A program made the position numbers and the translations under genes. DNA of 64,000 nucleotides from CALINF01 sp039990395 (GTDB taxonomy: Bacteria; Pseudomonadota; Gammaproteobacteria; Pseudomonadales; Halieaceae), in contig JBDXFZ010000146.1 of the NCBI GenBank assembly GCA_039990395.1, positions 1,178,001 through 1,242,000 on the forward strand, read 5' to 3'. Position 1 is the first letter of the stretch; each line of letters begins with the position of its first letter. The notes beneath the pieces are model-generated. The model saw only the letters and a list, made by a program, of their open reading frames with translations. It made no database searches and was not told the origin of the DNA. Positions 7,481-14,030 of this stretch are shown piece by piece.

Positions 7481-8803
7481 GTGAGAGAAGGCAGTCTTGA
7501 AGCGCCGACACGGCACCCTATTGAGTGGAAATCGGATGAGTTCTGGGACAAGGCATCGCTGGAAGCAGAACTGGAGCGTGTGTACGACATCTGTCACGGC
7601 TGTCGCCGCTGTGTGAGTCTCTGCGACTCCTTTCCTACACTTTTTGACCTCGTAGATGAAAGTGACACTCTGGAAGTAGACGGTGTAGACAAGGCCGACT
7701 ACAACAAGGTGGTTGATCAGTGCTACCTGTGTGATCTGTGTTACATGACCAAGTGCCCTTACGTACCACCACACGAGTGGAACGTGGATTTCCCTCACCT
7801 GATGCTCAGAGCCAAAGCCATCAAGTTCAAAGAGGAAGGTGCACGGTTACGCGACCGTGTTCTCACCAGCACAGACACTGTCTTTGCGTTAACCTCCATC
7901 CCTCTGGTGGATATCACCGTGAATGCCGTGAATCAAAATGCCACTATGCGCAAGGCCTTTGAATCAACACTGGGCATTCATCATGAGGCCCCTGTTCCCA
8001 AATTTCACAGCAAAACGCTGCGTAAAAGCGTTAAGAGCATGATCCAAGATATATCCCCACAGGCCATTGGGGAAACTACCGGCAAGGTCGCGCTCTATGC
8101 TACCTGCTACGGCAACTACAATAGCCCCGAAATTGGGGCTGACTTTGTGAAAGTATTCCAGCACAACGACATTCACATCGATATCGTGCCAAAAGAGAAA
8201 TGCTGCGGAATGCCTAAGCTTGAGCTGGGTGATCTCGACGCTGTCAACAAACTCAAAGAAGCGAATATCCCCGTACTGGCCAAGTTGGTTGACGAGGGTT
8301 ACGACCTGATCGCCCCTATTCCCTCTTGTGTGCTCATGTACAAACAGGAACTACCGCTCATGTACCCAGACGACGAGGATGTTAAAAAGGTACAGGCCGC
8401 GTTCTTCGACCCCTTTGAGTATTTGTGGAAGCGACACAAGGGCGGCGCATTGAAAACCGACTTCCCTCAGGCCATGGGCGACATTGCCTACCAGGTTGCC
8501 TGTCATCAGCGGGTACAGAATATTGGCCTGAAAACGCGGGATGTACTGAACCTGATTCAAGATACGCAGGTTACTGCGCAGGAACGCTGTTCTGGTCATG
8601 ACGGTACGTACGCGATCAAGAAGGAAACGCGCGACAAGTCGGTTAAAATAGCCAGACCAGTAGTGCGCAAAGTCGATCAGCAAGAGCCGGATCATTTCAC
8701 CAGCGATTGCCCGATGGCCGCAACGCAGATTGTGGAGCTATCGAAGACAGTCGATAAAGCGCATCACCCGATGACTCTATTGAGACTGGCCTACGGATTG
8801 TAA
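7481..8803 (+). CDS. Two-cluster Fe-S protein, GlpC/heterodisulfide-reductase-like
   Basis: A 440-residue soluble protein starting with GTG, chosen because GGGAGAG sits just upstream and the same 11-base leader precedes the rubrerythrin start. Cys38, 41, 44 and 48 and Cys81, 84, 87 and 92 form two [4Fe-4S] ferredoxin motifs. The C-terminal half has two cysteine-rich (CCG-type) regions, one with EKCCGMPKLE and one with ERCSGHDGTY. This is the layout of GlpC, LutA and HdrD subunits, but no partner dehydrogenase lies here. The neighbours are rubrerythrin and DUF3501, so it probably passes electrons to the di-iron protein. The stop codon overlaps the region leading into the DUF3501 gene. Confidence 0.9.
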   Translation: MREGSLEAPTRHPIEWKSDEFWDKASLEAELERVYDICHGCRRCVSLCDSFPTLFDLVDESDTLEVDGVDKADYNKVVDQCYLCDLCYMTKCPYVPPHEWNVDFPHLMLRAKAIKFKEEGARLRDRVLTSTDTVFALTSIPLVDITVNAVNQNATMRKAFESTLGIHHEAPVPKFHSKTLRKSVKSMIQDISPQAIGETTGKVALYATCYGNYNSPEIGADFVKVFQHNDIHIDIVPKEKCCGMPKLELGDLDAVNKLKEANIPVLAKLVDEGYDLIAPIPSCVLMYKQELPLMYPDDEDVKKVQAAFFDPFEYLWKRHKGGALKTDFPQAMGDIAYQVACHQRVQNIGLKTRDVLNLIQDTQVTAQERCSGHDGTYAIKKETRDKSVKIARPVVRKVDQQEPDHFTSDCPMAATQIVELSKTVDKAHHPMTLLRLAYGL

Positions 8804-8820
8804 TGAAAGAGGTATTAAGC

Positions 8821-9420
8821 ATGAGTACACTGTCGCGCGCAGATCTTTGGTCACTTGAAGACTATGCCCAAGAGCGCCCTGCCTTTCGCGCACAGGTGAT
8901 GGAGCATAAGAAGGCACGTCAGCTACCCTTGGGAGAACACGCCCGCCTGTACTTTGAAGACGCGCTTACGATCAAGTACCAGATTCAGGAGATGCTGCGC
9001 ATTGAGAAAGTGTTTGAGGCAGACGGTATCGAGGAGGAGCTCGACGCTTACAACCCCCTCATACCGGATGGTCACAACTGGAAAGCTACGTTTATGATCG
9101 AGTATGAAGATCCCGCCGAACGCGCGGAGCAACTAGCCAAAATGATTGGTATTGAAGATAAGATCTGGCTACAAGTTGGCGACTGCGGACGCGTTTACCC
9201 GATCGCAGATGAAGATCTTGATCGCAGTAACGACGTAAAAACCTCATCCGTACACTTTCTTCGATTCGAACTCACACCCGACATGATCGCTGCGGCGCAT
9301 AAGGGAGAGGCCATACTTGCAGGCATCGAGCACTCCGCCTACCCTATCGCCTCGCATTCGGTAAGCGATGTTGTGCGTCGCGCTCTGGTAGCCGACCTCG
9401 CAGCAACCCAGGTGCATTGA
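8821..9420 (+). CDS. DUF3501 family protein
   Basis: A 199-residue protein of the DUF3501 family, whose function is unknown. The frame is open from an ATG at 8803 that overlaps the previous stop by one base. I prefer the ATG at 8821 because AAAGAGG lies eight bases before it. The sequence has the family pattern: YxxxRPAFRAQVMEHKKAR near the start, LYFEDALTIKYQIQEMLRIEK, and LIPDGHNWKATFMIEY. It contains no cofactor-binding cysteine cluster. It is the third gene of the oxyR-linked rubrerythrin module and is presumably an accessory factor for it. Confidence 0.88.
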   Translation: MSTLSRADLWSLEDYAQERPAFRAQVMEHKKARQLPLGEHARLYFEDALTIKYQIQEMLRIEKVFEADGIEEELDAYNPLIPDGHNWKATFMIEYEDPAERAEQLAKMIGIEDKIWLQVGDCGRVYPIADEDLDRSNDVKTSSVHFLRFELTPDMIAAAHKGEAILAGIEHSAYPIASHSVSDVVRRALVADLAATQVH

Positions 9421-9451
9421 TCAACATGACAAAATCAACAGGCGAGGCTCC

Positions 9452-10282
9452 GTGGAACTGATCGTATTTGACCTCGACGGAACATTGCTGAACCGTAGCT
9501 CAGCCATTTCTGACTATACCCGCAACACCTTATCCATGCTTAATGAGCGCGGAATAGCCTATACGGTTGCAACCGGACGTACATTGCACGCCACTCGCAA
9601 CCTTATTGAAGGCCACGGCTTTGACTTGCCTCAGATCTACAAAAATGGTGTTGTCATCTGGAATCCCGATTCTGTCGGATACAGCCACAGCTACCTGTTA
9701 ACCCAGGATGAAGTCGAGCACGTCTTGCACGCTTTTATCGCAGAGAACACAACCCCGTTTATCTTTACACTTGAGCGAGGCGAACGTCATGCGATCTACC
9801 ACACGCCGCTGTTAAACGATGTTGAGAGAAACCTGGTTAAGATGTTCGCCAAAGAGCGCGGCTTGCCAATACTGCCCGCGCAGGATCTACCAGGTGACGC
9901 CGAGATTACCAATGTCAGCGCAATTGGCGAACGCGAATCCATTGAGAAAGTCGTTGCGATGGTTGAGCCCGAGCCCCACCTTGTCGCCTATATGGGGGTT
10001 GCCTTGGAAGACAAGAATCTGTGCTGGGTGGATATTCACCATAGCGATGGTAGTAAGGGCGACGCAGTAACCACCCTAAAAAATGAACTGAACCTTCAAA
10101 GGGTGATTTGCTTCGGCGATAGCGATAATGACCTAAGCATGTTCGCAAAAGCCGACGAGGCCTACGCGCCCGAAAACGCCAAAGAGCCGGTGAAGGCTGC
10201 TGCCACTGCCATCATTGGGCATCACGACGAAGACGGTATCGCCCGTTTTCTGCGGGAGCGTTTTGACCTGCCGATGCAATAA
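9452..10282 (+). CDS. Cof-type HAD-IIB phosphatase
   Basis: A 276-residue HAD-superfamily hydrolase of the Cof subfamily. Motif I is FDLDGTLLN at residues 5-13, with the nucleophilic Asp; motif II is the Thr in VATGRT. Motif III is the Lys of SKGDAV, and motif IV is GDSDNDLSMF. Between II and III lies a large type IIB cap domain of the usual size. The start is a GTG with GGCGAGG upstream. It follows DUF3501 by 31 bases on the same strand, so it may be read through from the rubrerythrin operon. Likely a sugar-phosphate or similar small-molecule phosphatase; the substrate is unknown. Confidence 0.9.
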   Translation: MELIVFDLDGTLLNRSSAISDYTRNTLSMLNERGIAYTVATGRTLHATRNLIEGHGFDLPQIYKNGVVIWNPDSVGYSHSYLLTQDEVEHVLHAFIAENTTPFIFTLERGERHAIYHTPLLNDVERNLVKMFAKERGLPILPAQDLPGDAEITNVSAIGERESIEKVVAMVEPEPHLVAYMGVALEDKNLCWVDIHHSDGSKGDAVTTLKNELNLQRVICFGDSDNDLSMFAKADEAYAPENAKEPVKAAATAIIGHHDEDGIARFLRERFDLPMQ

Positions 10283-10301
10283 ACGTTGCGTCGGGCAGAC
10301 G

Positions 10302-11135
10302 TTAATCAAACGTTAACTGATCTACCAGCTCATCCACCTTCAGCTCGCCCTCGCGCGTCTGGCCACCTATATTCATAAACTCCTTCATTTTTGACTGAGC
10401 ATCGTCTGTGCGCAGCAACTGTTGGAACAGATAAGCCTCTTCGCGTAGCCCCTCTGCCGGATCGGCTTGAGCGGCATTGATGCTCTGCTTCGCAAGCCGA
10501 ACGGCTGCGACAGGATAGCGTGATATACGTCGGGCAAGATTACCTACCCAGGCATCGATCTCTTCTGCAGGTAACGCTCTGTTCAAGTAGCCCCAGCTTT
10601 CCGCCGTTTCCGCATCGAGATCCTGCGCCCCCAGGATAATTTCCATTGCACGGGCTCTACCGACTATCGCAGGCAGACGTTGCGTACCAGAGCCGCCAGG
10701 CAGAATACCCAATGGAACTTCCATCTGGCTGGCAATGGTAGTTCCGTTAACGCCGAAACGCATATCCATACTCGAAGCGATCTCGCTGCCCCCGCCTCCG
10801 ATCCGGCCTTCGATCTGCGCGATGGTGACTTTATCCATTGTTCTTAGCCGCTCGCAAAGCTGGTGAAAGTCGTTAAGCTCCGCTTCAGGCTCGGCAGGTT
10901 CATCTATGGGAAAACTAAGAATGAGTTCTACATCAAAGTGGGCGATGAAAAAATCTGGGTCGGCGCTTTTGAATAGTACAACCGATAGATCGGGGTCATT
11001 CTCTAGCTCCTGCGTTATCGCCATCAGGTCCATGTAGAGTGGCATGGTAATCACATTCACTGGGGGATTGTTGATCGTTACGATAGCCAGACGACCATCG
11101 ACTACAACATCCAGAGTTTCGTACTGATAGGCCAT
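10302..11135 (-). CDS. Enoyl-CoA hydratase/isomerase family protein
   Basis: A 277-residue crotonase-fold protein. I start it at the ATG giving MAYQYETLDV, since AGGAGA lies nine bases upstream; the frame is open nine codons further. Crotonase features include the N-terminal VAIVTINNPPVNVI-like strand, an oxyanion-hole segment with FFIAHFDVEL, and QIEGRIGGGGSEIAS followed by VPLGILPGGSGTQRLP. The second oxyanion Gly region and the downstream Glu-rich loop are present. Whether it is a hydratase, isomerase or hydrolase cannot be told. It converges with the HAD gene. Fatty-acid or aromatic degradation is the broad role. Confidence 0.87.
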   Translation of the reverse strand: MAYQYETLDVVVDGRLAIVTINNPPVNVITMPLYMDLMAITQELENDPDLSVVLFKSADPDFFIAHFDVELILSFPIDEPAEPEAELNDFHQLCERLRTMDKVTIAQIEGRIGGGGSEIASSMDMRFGVNGTTIASQMEVPLGILPGGSGTQRLPAIVGRARAMEIILGAQDLDAETAESWGYLNRALPAEEIDAWVGNLARRISRYPVAAVRLAKQSINAAQADPAEGLREEAYLFQQLLRTDDAQSKMKEFMNIGGQTREGELKVDELVDQLTFD

Positions 11136-11399
11136 TGTTATCTTTCTCCTGTGGTTAACCATTTGCTTACTCCCAAGTGGGAAGCGTTGCAGCGATGTAA
11201 TGCAGATTTATAGCACGAATTTCACAAAGCCACTGCCCGAGTCTCCGAGCAGTAACCCCAGGCAATCTGTATTGCTACGCTGGGTGAGGCAAGACTTACC
11301 CCCAATGTTGGTCTACGCTTAAGTTCTGGCTTACTGACCTGACGATCAATGTGCCAGCAAAAATAGACGACCAAGGTGCTCCGGGAGGTGCATGAGTAC

Positions 11400-11636
11400 G
11401 TGAAAAAGTTAAAGAATGAAAAGGAAATGGTGAAGAAGGCCATTGCTGAAGGTATGAAATACGGAGAGGAAAGAGGCGTTGTCGAATTTGAGCCTACCGA
11501 CTCCGTGAATGAAAGAATCGAGTACATTTATCGTCTCTTGGTACATGACAAGGTTATTCAGCCACTCCCAAACGATCAGGTTTCACAACTTGCGATGAAG
11601 CACAGACTAGCGATCTGGGCATCAAAACTAAAATAG
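11400..11636 (+). CDS. Small conserved-looking protein, possibly DUF5062-like
   Basis: A 78-residue Lys/Glu-rich soluble protein. The frame has no ATG at its front; candidate GTG starts are at 11376, 11388 and 11400. I prefer 11400 because GGGAGG ends eleven bases before it. The protein has an N-terminal charged helix (KKLKNEKEMVKKAIAEG), then GMKYGEERG, VNERIEYIYRLLVHDKVI and MKHRLAIWASK. This resembles the DUF5062 family of short gammaproteobacterial proteins as I remember it, but I cannot confirm it. The gene looks more AT-rich than its neighbours. It is 49 bases from the sulfotransferase start. Confidence 0.6.
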   Translation: MKKLKNEKEMVKKAIAEGMKYGEERGVVEFEPTDSVNERIEYIYRLLVHDKVIQPLPNDQVSQLAMKHRLAIWASKLK

Positions 11637-11685
11637 AACTGTACGATTTGGACTATCAGTCGCGATAGTCTTCACAGGAGATATC

Positions 11686-12621
11686 ATGCAACTACCCACA
11701 AGAAGCCGCATTTACCAATGCCATCACTTCGACAGCACCCGCTGGGACTACTACACGCCACGCAACGACGACATTATCATTGCAACATCCTACAAAGCAG
11801 GTACCACGTGGACTCAGGGCATTATGGCTAACTTGCTTTTTCCCGACGGCAATTTCCCAGCTCCTCCATCAGCACTATCACCCTGGCTGGACATGCGTTA
11901 CGTACCACTCGAGCTGTTTCTGGGTGGCCTGGAAGCACAAGAGCATCGTCGTTATCTCAAGACCCATCTGCCACTAGACGGCATGCGTTACGAACCGCAG
12001 CTCAAGTATGTGTATGTATCCAGAGACGGCCGAGATGTGTTTATGTCGATGTGGAATCATTATCGAAATTTCACAGAGGAATCTCGAACCCACATGAACA
12101 ATATTCCAGGACGCGTTGGCGAAGAGTATCCCAAAGCGCCGGATGATATTCATGACTTTTGGAAAACCTGGGTCAGCGACAGCCTGTTTGAACACGAGGT
12201 GGGCGGATGGCCTTACTGGTCACATTTGTCTAATGTGCAGTCCTGGTGGGATTTCAGGCACTTGCCCAATATAGAATTCTTTCACTACAGCGACATGTTG
12301 GCCGATCTCGAAGGCGAAATGCGCAGGCTAGCTAGCTATCTTGAGATTGATGTGCCGGAAAACGCCTGGCCCCGTATTGTGGATGCAGTTTCGTTCGATG
12401 GCATGAAAGCCAATGCAGAGCAGTACGTGCCCGAAGGTGGCTTTTTCTGGAAAGGCGGCGCTAAAACTTTTATCAACAAGGGTGTGAATGGTCGCTGGCG
12501 CGACGTCCTCAGTGATACAGAGGTTGCGCAATATGAAGAGGCCTGCAGCAGAGCCCTCACTCCAGATTGCAAACAATGGCTGGAGCACGGCCGCAGCGGG
12601 TACGACCCTGCGACTCCTTAA
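11686..12621 (+). CDS. Sulfotransferase family protein
   Basis: A 311-residue cytosolic sulfotransferase of the type 1 family, which moves sulfate from PAPS to a hydroxyl or amine. The 5'-phosphosulfate loop is SYKAGTTWTQ (residues 35-44, with Lys37). The catalytic His is in LKTHLP (His94), the 3'-phosphate motif is YVSRDGRDVFMSMWNHY (110-126), and the C-terminal Gly-rich segment reads FWKGGAKTFINKG. All key residues are present. A good AGGAGA precedes the ATG. It converges with the haloalkane dehalogenase gene, ten bases apart. The acceptor is unknown. Confidence 0.92.
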   Translation: MQLPTRSRIYQCHHFDSTRWDYYTPRNDDIIIATSYKAGTTWTQGIMANLLFPDGNFPAPPSALSPWLDMRYVPLELFLGGLEAQEHRRYLKTHLPLDGMRYEPQLKYVYVSRDGRDVFMSMWNHYRNFTEESRTHMNNIPGRVGEEYPKAPDDIHDFWKTWVSDSLFEHEVGGWPYWSHLSNVQSWWDFRHLPNIEFFHYSDMLADLEGEMRRLASYLEIDVPENAWPRIVDAVSFDGMKANAEQYVPEGGFFWKGGAKTFINKGVNGRWRDVLSDTEVAQYEEACSRALTPDCKQWLEHGRSGYDPATP

Positions 12622-12631
12622 ACGGGAAGTT

Positions 12632-13540
12632 TCAGCCAGCTAATCCAAAATGCTTGAGAGCCTCGCGTGCAATAGGGTCTCCATACTCCTGAACGAAGTG
12701 CCCACCATCGGCCACTTTCATGGGCTGTGAACAACCCTTAATGACGTCTTTAAGCTCCATCATCACAGGCTCGTTCAGCACATTGTCACGCATGCCGATA
12801 GCCATAAACGCCTGGCCATCCCACTGTGTAGAGAAATACTCGCGCGCCGCAGCGCCCAAATCCGCACCTTCCATTCCTGCCTCTACTGGTACCATCTGAG
12901 GAAAACGACGAACGCCAGCTTTATAGCTGTTATCGGGGAATGGCGCGTCATAGGCCATCACATCAAACAGATTCAGTGCATCGCCCGCGTCCAGTGCGAC
13001 TAACCCTCCGGTGGGTATCTCTGACGCCATACCTGCAAAGCCCTTCCACAGAGCAAAGCCTTCAGATACCGGCACACCCGTGGGAACAGCAGTATTCATT
13101 ACTAGTAAGCGGGTAAACCGTTCAGGCATATCCATCGGCATCGTTAGTCCCAATATGCCGCCCCAGTCCTGACACACCAGCGCGATGCCCGTGAGGTCTA
13201 AGCGCTCTATCAGGCGCAAAACACTGTTTCGATGGAAATTGAATGTGTAGGTGGCGTCATCTATGGGCTTATCGGAGCGACCAAATCCGAATAAATCAGG
13301 CGCAATGACTCTGCAACCCGCCTCCGTGAATACAGGGATCATTTTCCGATACAGATAGCTCCAGGTTGGCTCACCGTGCAAACACAGGAACACGGTATCG
13401 GCGTCTGACGGGCCTTCGTCGATGTAGGCCATCCGCAACGACTCATATCCTGGCAAGTCGTCAACATAGTGCGGCTGATACGAAAATCCGGGCATAACAG
13501 AGAACCGCTCGTCCGCTGTTCGCAGTGCCTTTACTGTCAT
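12632..13540 (-). CDS. Haloalkane dehalogenase, DhlA-like (subfamily HLD-I)
   Basis: A 302-residue alpha/beta hydrolase that aligns along its whole length with Xanthobacter DhlA as I remember it. The catalytic set is present: nucleophile Asp125 in VCQDWGG with Trp126, a second halide-binding Trp165 in GFALWKG, acid Asp252 in GMRDNVL, and His281 in DGGHFVQE. The oxyanion region HGEPTWSYLYRKM is typical. The start is supported by GAGGTAAGG and by the matching N-terminus. The expected reaction is hydrolysis of a carbon-halogen bond to alcohol and halide, in the cytoplasm. The substrate range is unknown. Two coupled micro-ORFs lie just upstream on the same strand. Confidence 0.9.
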   Translation of the reverse strand: MTVKALRTADERFSVMPGFSYQPHYVDDLPGYESLRMAYIDEGPSDADTVFLCLHGEPTWSYLYRKMIPVFTEAGCRVIAPDLFGFGRSDKPIDDATYTFNFHRNSVLRLIERLDLTGIALVCQDWGGILGLTMPMDMPERFTRLLVMNTAVPTGVPVSEGFALWKGFAGMASEIPTGGLVALDAGDALNLFDVMAYDAPFPDNSYKAGVRRFPQMVPVEAGMEGADLGAAAREYFSTQWDGQAFMAIGMRDNVLNEPVMMELKDVIKGCSQPMKVADGGHFVQEYGDPIAREALKHFGLAG

Positions 13541-13597
13541 GGCCTTACCTCGCTTATGATGTGTCCAAGGCGCGTGATTGTGAACCCTTAAAACGTG

Positions 13598-13729
13598 TTA
13601 CTCATCAGCGCTGGTTGACGTTAGCAGCTGCGTTGCTGCAGGAGTTGATGCAGTGGTCGACATCTGCCCGCCTAGTACGCCACCAACAAAAATCGCGACC
13701 AGAAGTGTCCAGTAGAATTTGGGGTTCAT
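13598..13729 (-). CDS. Micro-ORF 2: 43-aa single-span membrane protein
   Basis: A 43-residue frame: a short MNPKFYW start, one hydrophobic segment with TLLVAIFVGGVLGG (about residues 8-21), then a Ser/Thr/Ala-rich polar tail ending in SADE. An AGAGGTAG ribosome-binding site lies just before the ATG. The ATG overlaps the stop of the upstream 34-residue ORF as ATGA, which is the usual mark of translational coupling. The N-in, single-pass topology is inferred. I recognise no family. It lies 57 bp upstream of the dehalogenase start and could be cotranscribed with it. Confidence 0.55.
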   Translation of the reverse strand: MNPKFYWTLLVAIFVGGVLGGQMSTTASTPAATQLLTSTSADE

Positions 13730-13830
13730 ATAGCACTACCTCTGGTGATGTTACTCGGAGCCTGTTGAACATGTTTAAGCCCTTCTGCAAGAGCGATCGC
13801 TATAGCTTCAGCCAAATCTGTCTTGTTCAC
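13726..13830 (-). CDS. Micro-ORF 1: 34-aa soluble peptide
   Basis: A 34-residue frame starting with GTG and preceded by a perfect AGGAGG seven bases away, the best ribosome-binding site in this region. The peptide begins MNKTDLAEAIAIALAEGL, an amphipathic Ala/Leu helix, and ends in a polar NITRGSAI. Its TGA overlaps the ATG of the 43-residue ORF. The start superficially resembles the HU protein N-terminus, but the rest does not continue that family. No function is proposed. Confidence 0.55.
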   Translation of the reverse strand: MNKTDLAEAIAIALAEGLKHVQQAPSNITRGSAI

Positions 13831-14030
13831 GGTGCTTCCTCCTGTATTGACTGAGTCAGTCTAGGAGAAATCGCTTGGCCCACGATATGACCGCACGCGC
13901 CAACAGCATGGCCGCAGGCGCCACTTCCAAATGCACAAACAGCCTAAAAAACGCTCAGCACCTGACACTACGCCGCTAACCGGCATTGAACAAGTACTTT
14001 CGCGAATGCCCGAATACGCGCATCAATCGG
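13831..14030. other. Non-coding stretch upstream of micro-ORFs
   Basis: About 200 bases between micro-ORF 1 and the end of hrpB. It holds the palindrome TGACTGAGTCA (13847-13857) just upstream of the AGGAGG, which could be an operator. Otherwise I see only short unconvincing frames and no clear terminator. Confidence 0.35.

Noticed and set aside
7229..7798. 189-aa minus-strand frame opposite rubrerythrin and Fe-S genes
   Set aside because: It is antisense to two well-supported genes and has no family motif; its length is a by-product of their codon use.
10283..10325. Repeated AACGTT-type short motifs between HAD and enoyl-CoA hydratase genes
   Set aside because: Six-base palindromes are common; no regular spacing or longer dyad.
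13726..13830. HU-like N-terminus in the 34-aa micro-ORF
   Set aside because: Only the first ten or so residues look like HU; the rest lacks the HU fold and the frame is too short.
13525..13854. 109-aa plus-strand frame opposite the dehalogenase start and micro-ORFs
   Set aside because: It overlaps the start of a certain gene and the two micro-ORFs with better ribosome-binding sites; no recognisable motifs.
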